A DNA stretch of 64,000 nt, from the NCBI RefSeq assembly GCF_021129305.1, contig NZ_JAJOMB010000002.1, positions 372,001 to 436,000 on the forward strand, read 5' to 3'. Positions 33,970 to 43,342 of the stretch are shown one piece after another. This DNA is from Kineosporia babensis (GTDB lineage Bacteria; Actinomycetota; Actinomycetes; Actinomycetales; Kineosporiaceae). The position numbers were made by a program, and so were the translations under genes. Every line of letters starts with the position of its first letter. Positions within the stretch are counted from its first letter, which is position 1. The notes below the pieces were generated by a model, which made no database searches, was not told the DNA's origin, and saw nothing but the letters and a program-made list of their open reading frames with translations.

Positions 33970-34928
33970 GCGGGCCTTCGGAGTTGCCGACGAGAGCAGA
34001 GATGTCAGGCGGGCCGGGGCTTTCGGGCGGGCTGGGCTTGTCGGGCCTGTCAGGATCGAGGGTGCCGCGGGAGCAGGAGGTCTGGATCGCGCTCGGGCTG
34101 GTGCGGGATCCGGAGCTGGACGAGCCGATCACCGAGCTAAACTTCGTCACCGAGGTTCGGGTGGACGAGGCCGGTGGCGTGCGAGCCGACCGGGCCGCTG
34201 GCTCGAGCGTGAGTGGCAGTGGCGAGGCGTTGGCTGGCGGTCGGGTCCGCCCGGATGTTGCCGGTGGCGCGGCCTCGGCGGTGGATGGTGCTGATTCGGT
34301 GGCCGATGGTGCGCACGTTTATGTCCGGCTGCGGCTGCCTACCTACTTCTGTGCGCCGAACTTTGCCTACCTGATGGTGGCGGACGCGCACGACGTGGTT
34401 ACAAAGCTCGCCTGGGTGGACACGGTGACCGTCCGGCTGGAGGACCACTTCGCCTCGGAGGAGATCAACGGGGGAGTGGCGGACGACGCCGGGTTCAGCG
34501 GTTCCTTCCCCGGGCAGGCCGAGGGCGAACTGGACGAGCTGAGAGCAACTTTCCAGCGCAAGGCCCACACTGCCTGCCTGGAACGCTCCTGCCGTTCGCT
34601 GATCGAGGCGGGCTGGGAGGTGGAAGGCCTGGCGTCGGCCCGGTTGTCGGATCTGCCGCCCGGCACCGCCACCGAAGCGCTGTTACGGCGACGGGCCGAG
34701 ATCGGGCTCTCCCACCAACCCGGCGACCCACTCATGGTGGACTCTTCCGGCGCGCCGGTGGCCGACGTCCCCAAGCATTTGCGGTTCGCCAAAACGGTGC
34801 GGGTCAGCATCGACGGCAACGGCATCTTCTGCCGAGGGCTCTTGGCCACCCGCTACGGCGACGGCTCGTCGCCCGGCACCCTGTCCGGGGTCATCCCGGT
34901 CGCAGATCTCTGGAGGAGGGCGTCATGA
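33966..34928 (+). CDS. MIP18/DUF59-type metal-sulfur assembly protein of the propane cluster
   Basis: 320 residues from GTG at 33966. After a Gly/Ser/Leu-rich leader (~30 residues) comes a DUF59-like domain (WIALGLVRDPELDEPITEL ... YFCAPNFAYLMVADAHD), then a ~150-residue C-terminal region conserved in propane clusters (ERSCRSLIEAGWEVEG; NGIFCRGLLATRYGDG). A low-complexity Ala/Gly/Ser insertion of about 45 residues interrupts the DUF59 domain. It probably helps load iron into, or mature, the hydroxylase or reductase. Coupled on both sides by overlaps. Confidence 0.75.
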   Translation: MSGPSELPTRAEMSGGPGLSGGLGLSGLSGSRVPREQEVWIALGLVRDPELDEPITELNFVTEVRVDEAGGVRADRAAGSSVSGSGEALAGGRVRPDVAGGAASAVDGADSVADGAHVYVRLRLPTYFCAPNFAYLMVADAHDVVTKLAWVDTVTVRLEDHFASEEINGGVADDAGFSGSFPGQAEGELDELRATFQRKAHTACLERSCRSLIEAGWEVEGLASARLSDLPPGTATEALLRRRAEIGLSHQPGDPLMVDSSGAPVADVPKHLRFAKTVRVSIDGNGIFCRGLLATRYGDGSSPGTLSGVIPVADLWRRAS

Positions 34929-35950
34929 AGGCTGTTCAGCTCGGGAAGTACGAAACCCAGCCGGTTCTCACCGAGGTGCCGGACCCCGTCCTCAATTCGC
35001 CCCTGGACGTGATCGTGAAGGTCGGCGGTGCCGGGGTCTGCCGGACGGACCTGCACATCATCGAGGGCCAGTGGGAACAGAAGTCCGGTGTCGCTCTTCC
35101 CTACACGATCGGGCACGAGAATGCCGGATGGGTTTCGGAAGTCGGCTCGGCGGTGACCAACGTGGCCGTGGGCGACCCGGTGATTCTGCATCCGCTGGTG
35201 ACCTGTGGGCTGTGCCGGGCCTGCCGCGACGGTGACGATGTGCACTGCGTGGGCTCGAAGTTCCCCGGCATCGACACCGACGGCGGGTATGCCGAATACC
35301 TGCTGACCAATGCCCGTTCCGTGGTCAAGCTGGATCCTTCGCTGCAGCCGGCCGATGTCGCTGCTCTGGCGGACGCCGGTCTGACCGCCTATCACGCGGT
35401 GGCCAAGGCGGCTCGCGCGTTGCGGCCGGGCGATACTGCGGTGGTGATCGGGGCCGGTGGGCTCGGGCACATCGGAGTTCAGGTCTTCCGGGCCCTTTCG
35501 GCGGCCCGCCTGGTGGTGGTGGACCGTTCTCCAGACGCGTTGAAGCTGGCTTCCGAGCTGGGCGCCGAGCACACGATCGTGGCTGACGGCACGCACGTGC
35601 AGCAGGTGCTCGACCTGACCCAGGGCAACGGCGCCGAGGCGGTGATCGACTTCGTCGGCGAAGGTGGTGCTCTGGAGGACGGGGTGGCCATGCTGCGCCG
35701 GGCCGGGAACTACTACGTGATCGGTTACGGCGGAACGCTCTCGGTCCCGGCGATCGACATCATCTCCACCGAGATCAATTTCGTCGGCAACCTGGTGGGC
35801 TCGTACAGCGACCTGGTCGAGCTGATGGTGCTGGCCGCGCGGGGCAAGGTCACGCTGCACACGGCGACCTATGCTCTTGCCGACTTTGCCCAGGCACTGA
35901 CCGATCTCGACCAGGGAAATGTCCGTGGTCGGGCCATTCTGATTCCGTAA
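34925..35950 (+). CDS. NAD-dependent zinc alcohol dehydrogenase of the propane cluster
   Basis: 341 residues; the ATG overlaps the previous stop (ATGA). Medium-chain dehydrogenase: catalytic Cys in GVCRTDLHI and GHENAGWV, structural zinc lobe CGLCRACRDGDDVHC, cofactor motif GAGGLGHIG followed by VVDRSPDAL (Asp, NAD preference). By context it oxidises the 2-propanol (or 1-propanol) made by PrmABCD to acetone or propanal. Last gene before the hairpin and groEL. Confidence 0.92.
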   Translation: MKAVQLGKYETQPVLTEVPDPVLNSPLDVIVKVGGAGVCRTDLHIIEGQWEQKSGVALPYTIGHENAGWVSEVGSAVTNVAVGDPVILHPLVTCGLCRACRDGDDVHCVGSKFPGIDTDGGYAEYLLTNARSVVKLDPSLQPADVAALADAGLTAYHAVAKAARALRPGDTAVVIGAGGLGHIGVQVFRALSAARLVVVDRSPDALKLASELGAEHTIVADGTHVQQVLDLTQGNGAEAVIDFVGEGGALEDGVAMLRRAGNYYVIGYGGTLSVPAIDIISTEINFVGNLVGSYSDLVELMVLAARGKVTLHTATYALADFAQALTDLDQGNVRGRAILIP

Positions 35951-35988
35951 AGGTGCTTCGGCGACTGCTCTTTGGTCTCGAAGCGCCT
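35951..35988 (+). terminator. Hairpin between the alcohol dehydrogenase and groEL
   Basis: AGGTGCTTCG pairs with CGAAGCGCCT (one G-T pair) around an 18-base loop directly after the stop, followed by the T/C-rich TCATCTTCTTCT. This may reduce read-through so that groEL is expressed differently from the enzymes. Complete termination is uncertain. Confidence 0.5.
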
Positions 35989-36006
35989 TCATCTTCTTCT
36001 ACTGAA

Positions 36007-36014
36007 AAGGAGGT
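36007..36014 (+). promoter_or_regulatory. Consensus ribosome-binding site of groEL
   Basis: AAGGAGGT is a full match to the anti-Shine-Dalgarno, 5 bases before the GTG start, stronger than any other site in the operon. It predicts high translation of the chaperonin. Confidence 0.85.
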
Positions 36015-36016
36015 AG

Positions 36017-37669
<1,653 letters not shown>

Positions 37670-37680
37670 CCCTCCTCCGC

Positions 37681-37712
37681 TCGCGGGAGCAGGTGTTCGC
37701 CTGCTCCCGCGA
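37681..37712 (+). terminator. Strong terminator after groEL
   Basis: A perfect 13-bp stem TCGCGGGAGCAGG / CCTGCTCCCGCGA with a 6-base loop, followed by ACCTTCTT. It closes the prm transcription unit. Confidence 0.88.
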
Positions 37713-37742
37713 ACCTTCTTCCCGCAGAATGCGAGCGTGTCC

Positions 37743-39014
37743 ATGAACCCACCGCCGGTTGCTCCCTCGACCCTCGATCACCCCGTCCACTCCGGCGTCG
37801 AAGCCACCGGCGTCCGGGAGAAGAGCACCGGCCGCCGTGCGGTGGGCACCACGCTCGGCTCGGCCCTGGTCGCGGCGGTGGCCTACATCGACCCCGGCAA
37901 CTTCGCCACCAACGTCTCGGCCGGTGCGCAGTACGGCACCATGCTGGTCTGGGTGGTGGTGGCGGCCAGCGCGGTGGGCATGCTGGTGCAGTACCTGTCG
38001 GCGAAACTCGGCCTGGTCACCGGGCGGTCGCTGCCGGAGCAGTGCAAGCAGCGCATGCCGCGGCCGGCCCGGATCGGGATGTGGCTGCAGGCCGAAGTGG
38101 TCGTCATCATGACCGACCTGGCCGAGATCGTCGGCGGCGCCATCGCTCTCTACCTGCTCTTCGGCGTCCCCCTGTTGCTGGGCGCGGTGATCATGATCGT
38201 TGCCGCGTTCGCGATCCTGGCCCTGCACGTGCACGGTAGGGACGCGTTCCGCCCCGTTGTGTACGTATGTTTCGCGGTGGTGGCGGCCGGGTTCGCCTAC
38301 CAGGCCGTTCTTGCCGACCTGAAGGTGTTCACGGTGCTGGAAGGCTTCCAGCCGCGCCTCGACGGCACCGACAGCGCCTACCTTGCCGCCGGAATCGTCG
38401 GCGCCACGGTGATGCCGCACGTGGTCTACCTCCATTCGCACCTGACCAAGGGCGAGGCCCTGATCTCCCGCCGGGCGATGCCCAGTCTGATCCGACGCAC
38501 CCGGCGCGAGATCGTCGGCGCAATGCTGCTCGCCGCCACCGTGAACATCTCGATCATGCTGGCCGCAACGGTACTGGTGCCCACCGACACTCTTGAGGGC
38601 GCGCACGCCGGATTCGCCTCAGTGACTGGAGAACTGAGCAGCTGGGTCTTCGGCGCCGCGCTGCTCGCCTCCAGCCTGGCCTCGACCTGCGTGGGGGTCT
38701 ACTCCGGGCAGACCATCATGTCCGGCTTCCTGCACCGCAGCCTGTCGGTCTGGACCCGGCGGTGCATCTCGGTGCTGCCCGCCCTGGTGATCCTGGCGAT
38801 CGGGGTGGATCCGACCGCTGCGCTGGTGCTCAGCCAGGTGGTGCTCTCGTTCGGGATCCCGTTCGCCCTCGCCCCACTGGTCTGGTTCACCAGCCGCCGG
38901 TCAGTCATGGGAGACGCCCGCAACCGGCCGGTCACGGTTCTCACCACGGTTGTGGTTCTGGGAGCGGTGATCTCGCTGAACGTGTTCCTGCTGGGCACGC
39001 TGTTCCTCAGCTGA
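37743..39014 (+). CDS. mntH: Nramp-family divalent metal (Mn2+/Fe2+) transporter
   Basis: 423 residues from ATG at 37743 (a GTG two codons earlier is possible). About eleven membrane helices. The metal-site motifs are clear: DPGN in helix 1 (AYIDPGNFATN) and MPH in helix 6 (ATVMPHVVYLHSH). A proton-coupled importer of Mn2+ or Fe2+ in the cytoplasmic membrane. It follows the groEL terminator with almost no leader, so its promoter probably lies within or just after that hairpin. Metal supply for the di-iron enzyme is a possible but unproven link. It ends overlapping the convergent lysR by 8 bases. Confidence 0.9.
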   Translation: MNPPPVAPSTLDHPVHSGVEATGVREKSTGRRAVGTTLGSALVAAVAYIDPGNFATNVSAGAQYGTMLVWVVVAASAVGMLVQYLSAKLGLVTGRSLPEQCKQRMPRPARIGMWLQAEVVVIMTDLAEIVGGAIALYLLFGVPLLLGAVIMIVAAFAILALHVHGRDAFRPVVYVCFAVVAAGFAYQAVLADLKVFTVLEGFQPRLDGTDSAYLAAGIVGATVMPHVVYLHSHLTKGEALISRRAMPSLIRRTRREIVGAMLLAATVNISIMLAATVLVPTDTLEGAHAGFASVTGELSSWVFGAALLASSLASTCVGVYSGQTIMSGFLHRSLSVWTRRCISVLPALVILAIGVDPTAALVLSQVVLSFGIPFALAPLVWFTSRRSVMGDARNRPVTVLTTVVVLGAVISLNVFLLGTLFLS

Positions 39015-39900
39015 TCCGGCGGGCCACGCGACGCAGTTCGTTCAGCACCACGGCCACGGCCGGCACCCGGGCCAGGTCCGGCCACAGCAGGGCGTAGGTG
39101 CGGCGCAGCGGCCAGTCGCTCAGCGGGCGGTGCGCCAGGTCGGCGCGCGGGTGGGCGAGCAGGCCCAGCTCGCCCATCAGGCTGATCCCGGCGCCCCCGG
39201 CCACCAGCGACTGAATGGTGAGCACATCGTCCACGGTGGCCACGATCCGCGGGCTGAAACCGGCGTTGGTGCAGGCGGCGACGAAGCGGTCGCGGAACGA
39301 CTCCATCACCCAGTCCGCGTCGACCAGCTCGGCCAGATGAATGCTCTCGCGTCGGGCCAGCGGATGCCCGGCCGGCATCAGCACACAGCGCCGGTCGGTG
39401 ATCAGCTGGTGCCGCAGCATGGTGCCCTCGTCCTGCGGCACCTCCTCGTTGGCCCAGTTGCACAGCAGACCCAGGTCCGCCTCCCCGGCCCGCACCAGCC
39501 GTCTGGCCTCGACCGGCTCGGCCTGGGTGAGGCTGATCCGGATGTCCGGGTGCGAGACCCGCAGCCGCTCGATCACCTGGGGCAGCAGCCGCAGCAGCCC
39601 GCTCTGGAAGGCCACCACCCGCACCAGGCCCCCGCCCCGGGCCACGGTCGAGGTCATGTCCTGCTCCACCGCGCGCAGCACCGAGAAGACGTTGTCGGCG
39701 TGCCGTAGCAGCACCTCGCCCACCTCGGTGAGCTGCAGGCCGCGCCCGATCCGGACCACCACCGGCACGCCGAGCGAGTCCTGCAGCCGACGCATCTGGT
39801 AGCTCACGGCGGGCTGGGTGTACCCGAGTGACCGCGCGGCCGCCGTGTAGGAGCCCGTTCGGGCAATCTCGGCCAGGACCCGCAGCTGCTGAACTTCCAC
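39007..39900 (-). CDS. LysR-family transcriptional regulator
   Basis: 297 residues from GTG at 39900, the start that places the helix-turn-helix (LAEIARTGSYTAAARSLGYTQPAVSYQMRRLQ) at residues 6-36. A type 2 periplasmic-fold effector domain follows. Divergent from the amino-acid ABC importer, with 170 bases between, the usual LysR arrangement, so it probably controls that importer in response to an amino acid or related ligand. Confidence 0.92.
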   Translation of the reverse strand: MEVQQLRVLAEIARTGSYTAAARSLGYTQPAVSYQMRRLQDSLGVPVVVRIGRGLQLTEVGEVLLRHADNVFSVLRAVEQDMTSTVARGGGLVRVVAFQSGLLRLLPQVIERLRVSHPDIRISLTQAEPVEARRLVRAGEADLGLLCNWANEEVPQDEGTMLRHQLITDRRCVLMPAGHPLARRESIHLAELVDADWVMESFRDRFVAACTNAGFSPRIVATVDDVLTIQSLVAGGAGISLMGELGLLAHPRADLAHRPLSDWPLRRTYALLWPDLARVPAVAVVLNELRRVARRIS

Positions 39901-40011
39901 CGATCGATCGTCGCACCAGGGGATACCGCCTGGACACCGGTCATTCATAAAGACTTCTGATGGGTGCGCCAAAGGATTCGCGTTGGAGTGCGGACCAGGC
40001 GCCGGGATAAG

Positions 40012-40041
40012 TTCACCAAATCGGTAAGGAATGCCGGTGAA
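40012..40041. promoter_or_regulatory. Possible inverted repeat TTCACC-N18-GGTGAA before the ABC importer
   Basis: Two half-sites flank 18 bases in the lysR/importer intergenic region, 30 bases before the importer start. It may be an operator, but spacing is long and no classical T-N11-A box was singled out. Confidence 0.25.
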
Positions 40042-40070
40042 ACCCAAACCTTCGTCATACGGAGCCTTTC

Positions 40071-41018
40071 ATGAGGTCCAGCGTTTCCCCCCTCGGCCGG
40101 CGCTTCGGCACCGTGGCTGCCGCCGGTGCCGTGCTCGCCCTGATCGCCGGCTGCTCCGGAGGTTCCTCCGAGGCGGCGGTGCCCGGTGGTGGCGCCGGCC
40201 AGGCCACCTCCAAGGCCGACTCCTCGGCGATCCAGGCGCTGATCGAGGCCCAGCAACCGGCCACCGACCTGCCGGCCGGCTCGACCATGGCCGAGATCAA
40301 GGAGAAGGGTGAGCTGACCGTCGGCGGGGTGCAGACCTCGGCGCTGTTCTCGCTGCTGAACCCGACCACCGGCCAGGTCGAGGGTTTCGACGCGGCGATG
40401 TCGCAGCTGCTGGCCGACTACATCATCGGCGAGCCGAAGACCAAGCTGGTCAACGTGACCTCGCAGACCCGCGAGGCGCTGATCCAGAACGGTTCGGTCG
40501 ACGTGGTGTTCGCCACGTACACGATCACTCCGGAGCGCCAGGAGAAGATCTCCTTCGCCGGCCCGTACTACCAGGACGGTCTGGGCATCCAGGTGAAGGC
40601 CGGTACCGAGGGCATCGCCACGCTGGCCGACCTGAACGACAAGACCGTGGTCACCCAGTCCGCCTCGACCGCGCCGAACGAGATCACCAAGGCCGCGCCG
40701 GACGCCGAGATCCAGCTGTTCGAGACCAACACCGAGGCACTGCAGGCACTTCGGCAGGGCCGGGCCGACGCCTACGTGATCGACCAGTCGATCCTGGCCG
40801 GCAACGCGGTCACCAACGACGACGTCGAGGTGATCGGCGAGAAGTTCACCACCGACCCGTACGGCATCGGCCTGGCCAAGGACGACCCCGAGTTCCAGGA
40901 GTTCGTGAACACCTGGCTGGAGGCGAAGATCGCCGACGGCACCTGGGCCAAGGTGTGGCAGGCCACGGTCGGCACCGCCGTCCCGGGGGACGTCCCGGCC
41001 CCGCCCACCATCGGCTGA
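40071..41018 (+). CDS. Polar amino-acid ABC transporter substrate-binding lipoprotein
   Basis: 315 residues. Lipoprotein signal with lipobox LIAGC (Cys28). A Gly/Ser/Ala tether leads to an SBP_bac_3 domain with the usual TITPERQEKISFAGPYY strand and a late DPYGIGLAKDD. Anchored outside the membrane, it captures an amino acid, glutamate/glutamine-type by resemblance to GluB. First of a three-gene importer set. Confidence 0.92.
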   Translation: MRSSVSPLGRRFGTVAAAGAVLALIAGCSGGSSEAAVPGGGAGQATSKADSSAIQALIEAQQPATDLPAGSTMAEIKEKGELTVGGVQTSALFSLLNPTTGQVEGFDAAMSQLLADYIIGEPKTKLVNVTSQTREALIQNGSVDVVFATYTITPERQEKISFAGPYYQDGLGIQVKAGTEGIATLADLNDKTVVTQSASTAPNEITKAAPDAEIQLFETNTEALQALRQGRADAYVIDQSILAGNAVTNDDVEVIGEKFTTDPYGIGLAKDDPEFQEFVNTWLEAKIADGTWAKVWQATVGTAVPGDVPAPPTIG

Positions 41019-41021
41019 CCC

Positions 41022-41669
41022 ATGGACGTCGTCGTCGACAATCTCGGGGTCTTCGGCCGGGGGCTGCTGGTCTCGATCCAGATCAGCGCCGCGACCTTCG
41101 TGCTGGCCGGGCTGCTCGGGGTGCTGCTGACGGTCTGCCGGATCAGCCCGGTGCTGCCGCTGCGGCTGGCCGCCACCGGCTACGTGGAACTGGTGCGGAG
41201 CCTGCCGCTGCTGGTGCTGCTCACCCTGTTCGTCTTCGGCCTGCCGGAGATCGGGCTGATCGGGCCGCTGCTGTGGACCGCGGTCGCGGCGATGAGCCTG
41301 TACTGGGCCACCTTCTTCAGCGAGACCCTGCGGGCCGGGGTCCGGGGTGTGCCTCTCGGCCAGATCGAGGCGGCCCGGGCCATCGGCTGCACCTTCGGCC
41401 AGGTGCTCACCCAGGTGGTGCTGCCCCAGGCGGTGCGCACCAGCATCCAGCCGCTGGCCTCGCTGCTGATTGCGGTGATCCTGAACTCCTCGCTGGCCGC
41501 CGCGGTCGGGGTGACCCAGGAGCTGACCGGCCAGACCCAGCTGCTCGACCAGCGTTACGCCCAGCCGCTGGTGACCTTCGGCGCGGCCGCGGCCTGTTAC
41601 GTGGCCCTGGCATTCGTGATCGGCCGCTCCGCAGGCATTCTCGACCGGCGGCTGGCGGTGCAGCGATGA
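41022..41669 (+). CDS. Amino-acid ABC transporter permease
   Basis: 215 residues, five membrane helices, with the EAA loop (EAARAIGCTFGQVLTQVVLP) that docks the ATPase. GluC/HisQ-type. It starts 3 bases after the binding-protein stop, and its stop overlaps the next start (ATGA). Confidence 0.92.
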   Translation: MDVVVDNLGVFGRGLLVSIQISAATFVLAGLLGVLLTVCRISPVLPLRLAATGYVELVRSLPLLVLLTLFVFGLPEIGLIGPLLWTAVAAMSLYWATFFSETLRAGVRGVPLGQIEAARAIGCTFGQVLTQVVLPQAVRTSIQPLASLLIAVILNSSLAAAVGVTQELTGQTQLLDQRYAQPLVTFGAAAACYVALAFVIGRSAGILDRRLAVQR

Positions 41670-42541
41670 CCGTCACCACCGAGGCGCCGGTCCAGCGCCG
41701 GCCGCTGACGGTGCGGCTGGGCTCGATCGGGCAGCAGGACGCCGCCCTGTTCGACGTTCCCGGCCCGCAGGCCCAGCGCCGCATCGCGATCGCCACCGCG
41801 CTCTCGTCGCTGGCGCTGCTGGCCCTGGTTGCTCTGGCCGTGCGCCAGTTCGCGATCAACGGCCAGCTGGAATGGGACAAGTGGCAGCTGTTCACCCAGT
41901 GGCCGGTGCTCCGGTACCTGGCCATCGGTCTGCTGGCGACCTTGCAGGTGACCGTGGTCAGCGGAGCCCTCGCGCTTCCGCTGGGCGCGCTGCTGGCGCT
42001 GGCCCGGCTCTCCCGCTCGCCACTGCTGAACCGGCCGGCCGCGCTGTACATCGAGGTGCTGCGGGCGATTCCGCTGCTCCTGCTGATCTACGCGTTCCTG
42101 CTCGGCCTGCCCACCACCGGGCTGCGGATCCCGCTGTTCTGGCAGCTGATCATCCCGATCGTGCTGACCAACTCCGCGGTGCTGGCCGAGATCTTCCGCT
42201 CGGCGGTGAAAGCCCTGCCGCAGGGCCAGACCGAGGCCGCGCTGGCGGTAGGCATGGGCTACTGGCAGACCATGCGCCTGGTGGTGCTGCCGCAGGCGAT
42301 CCGGATGGCCGCGCCCGCCCTGGTCAGCCAGGTGATCCGGCTGCTCAAGGACAGCACCCTGGGCTACGTGGTCAGCTACCTGGAACTGCTCTACTCGGCG
42401 AAGGTTCTCGGCGAGTTCAACCACACCATCATCCAGAGCTACGTGGTGGTGGCGGTGGTCTTCGTGATCGCCAACCTCACCCTGGCCGCGGTCGCCGGCC
42501 AGGTCGAGCGCCGGTTCGTCGGCCGGGCCCACCGCACCTGA
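41666..42541 (+). CDS. Amino-acid ABC transporter permease
   Basis: 291 residues from ATG at 41666. An N-terminal cytoplasmic extension of ~45 residues and an extra helix precede the HisM/GluD-type core; the EAA loop is EAALAVGMGYWQTMRLVVLP. Heterodimer partner of the preceding permease. No ATPase gene follows, so the ATPase must be encoded elsewhere. Confidence 0.92.
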   Translation: MTVTTEAPVQRRPLTVRLGSIGQQDAALFDVPGPQAQRRIAIATALSSLALLALVALAVRQFAINGQLEWDKWQLFTQWPVLRYLAIGLLATLQVTVVSGALALPLGALLALARLSRSPLLNRPAALYIEVLRAIPLLLLIYAFLLGLPTTGLRIPLFWQLIIPIVLTNSAVLAEIFRSAVKALPQGQTEAALAVGMGYWQTMRLVVLPQAIRMAAPALVSQVIRLLKDSTLGYVVSYLELLYSAKVLGEFNHTIIQSYVVVAVVFVIANLTLAAVAGQVERRFVGRAHRT

Positions 42542-42559
42542 GCAGGAGAGTGAATTTCG

Positions 42560-43306
42560 ATGTGCCGACTGATCGGCGTCGTCGCCCGGCACCCGGCCCC
42601 CGTGGCCGAGCTGCTCGGTGAGGACCTGGAACCCTTTCTCGAGCTGGCCTGCGAACACAAGGACGGCTGGGGTATCGGCTTTCGCACCGAGACCGGGCTG
42701 ATCGGGACGGTCAAGGCCACCGACCGGGCCGACGACAGCACCCGGTTACGGCAGGAACTGCGCAGCTGGGAAACCGACATGGCGATCCTGCACATCCGGA
42801 TGGCCAGTCCCCGGCTGGCCGTGTCTGTGGGTAATACACACCCCTTTGGGGACGAATGGGCGGCCTTCGCGCACAACGGCGAGATCCGTCCGGCCGACGT
42901 TCTGGACCCGCTGATCTCACCCGGTCTGCTGAAGCAGGCCGAGGGGGAGACCGACAGCGAGCGCTACTACCTCGCCGTGCGGGAGCAGATCGACCAGGGG
43001 GCAACGGCCGCGGCAGCGATCGCCTCGACCGCCGCCGCGATCCGGGAGCGGGCCGAGGCGGCGATCAGTCTCAACTGTCTGATGCTCACCCCCGAAGGCA
43101 TTTTCAGCTACGCCGAGCACGATCCCGACTCCGAGGTGATCGGCCGGCGGGGCGCCGGATTCTTCGGCCTGAGCTACCGGCGCGAACCCGACCGGACGAT
43201 CGTCGCTTCTCAGGGCTGGCCGCAGCCCGCTCCGCGCTGGCAGACCCTGCCGGAGGGACGAGTGGCCTGGTTCGGCCGGCCGGACCAGGGCCCCGAGATC
43301 TACTGA
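42560..43306 (+). CDS. Class II glutamine amidotransferase domain protein
   Basis: 248 residues. Ntn hydrolase with nucleophile Cys2 directly after Met1 (MCRLIGVVARHP), GWGIGFR, HIRMAS and AFAHNGEI, as in the YafJ/GATase_4 family. It hydrolyses the glutamine side chain or a related gamma-glutamyl amide in the cytosol; no synthase domain is attached. It follows the importer by 18 bases with CAGGAGAG, so it may act on imported glutamine-like substrates. Confidence 0.85.
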   Translation: MCRLIGVVARHPAPVAELLGEDLEPFLELACEHKDGWGIGFRTETGLIGTVKATDRADDSTRLRQELRSWETDMAILHIRMASPRLAVSVGNTHPFGDEWAAFAHNGEIRPADVLDPLISPGLLKQAEGETDSERYYLAVREQIDQGATAAAAIASTAAAIRERAEAAISLNCLMLTPEGIFSYAEHDPDSEVIGRRGAGFFGLSYRREPDRTIVASQGWPQPAPRWQTLPEGRVAWFGRPDQGPEIY

Positions 43307-43342
43307 GCACCGAGTACCACCAGCACCAGGAAGGCCGATCTG

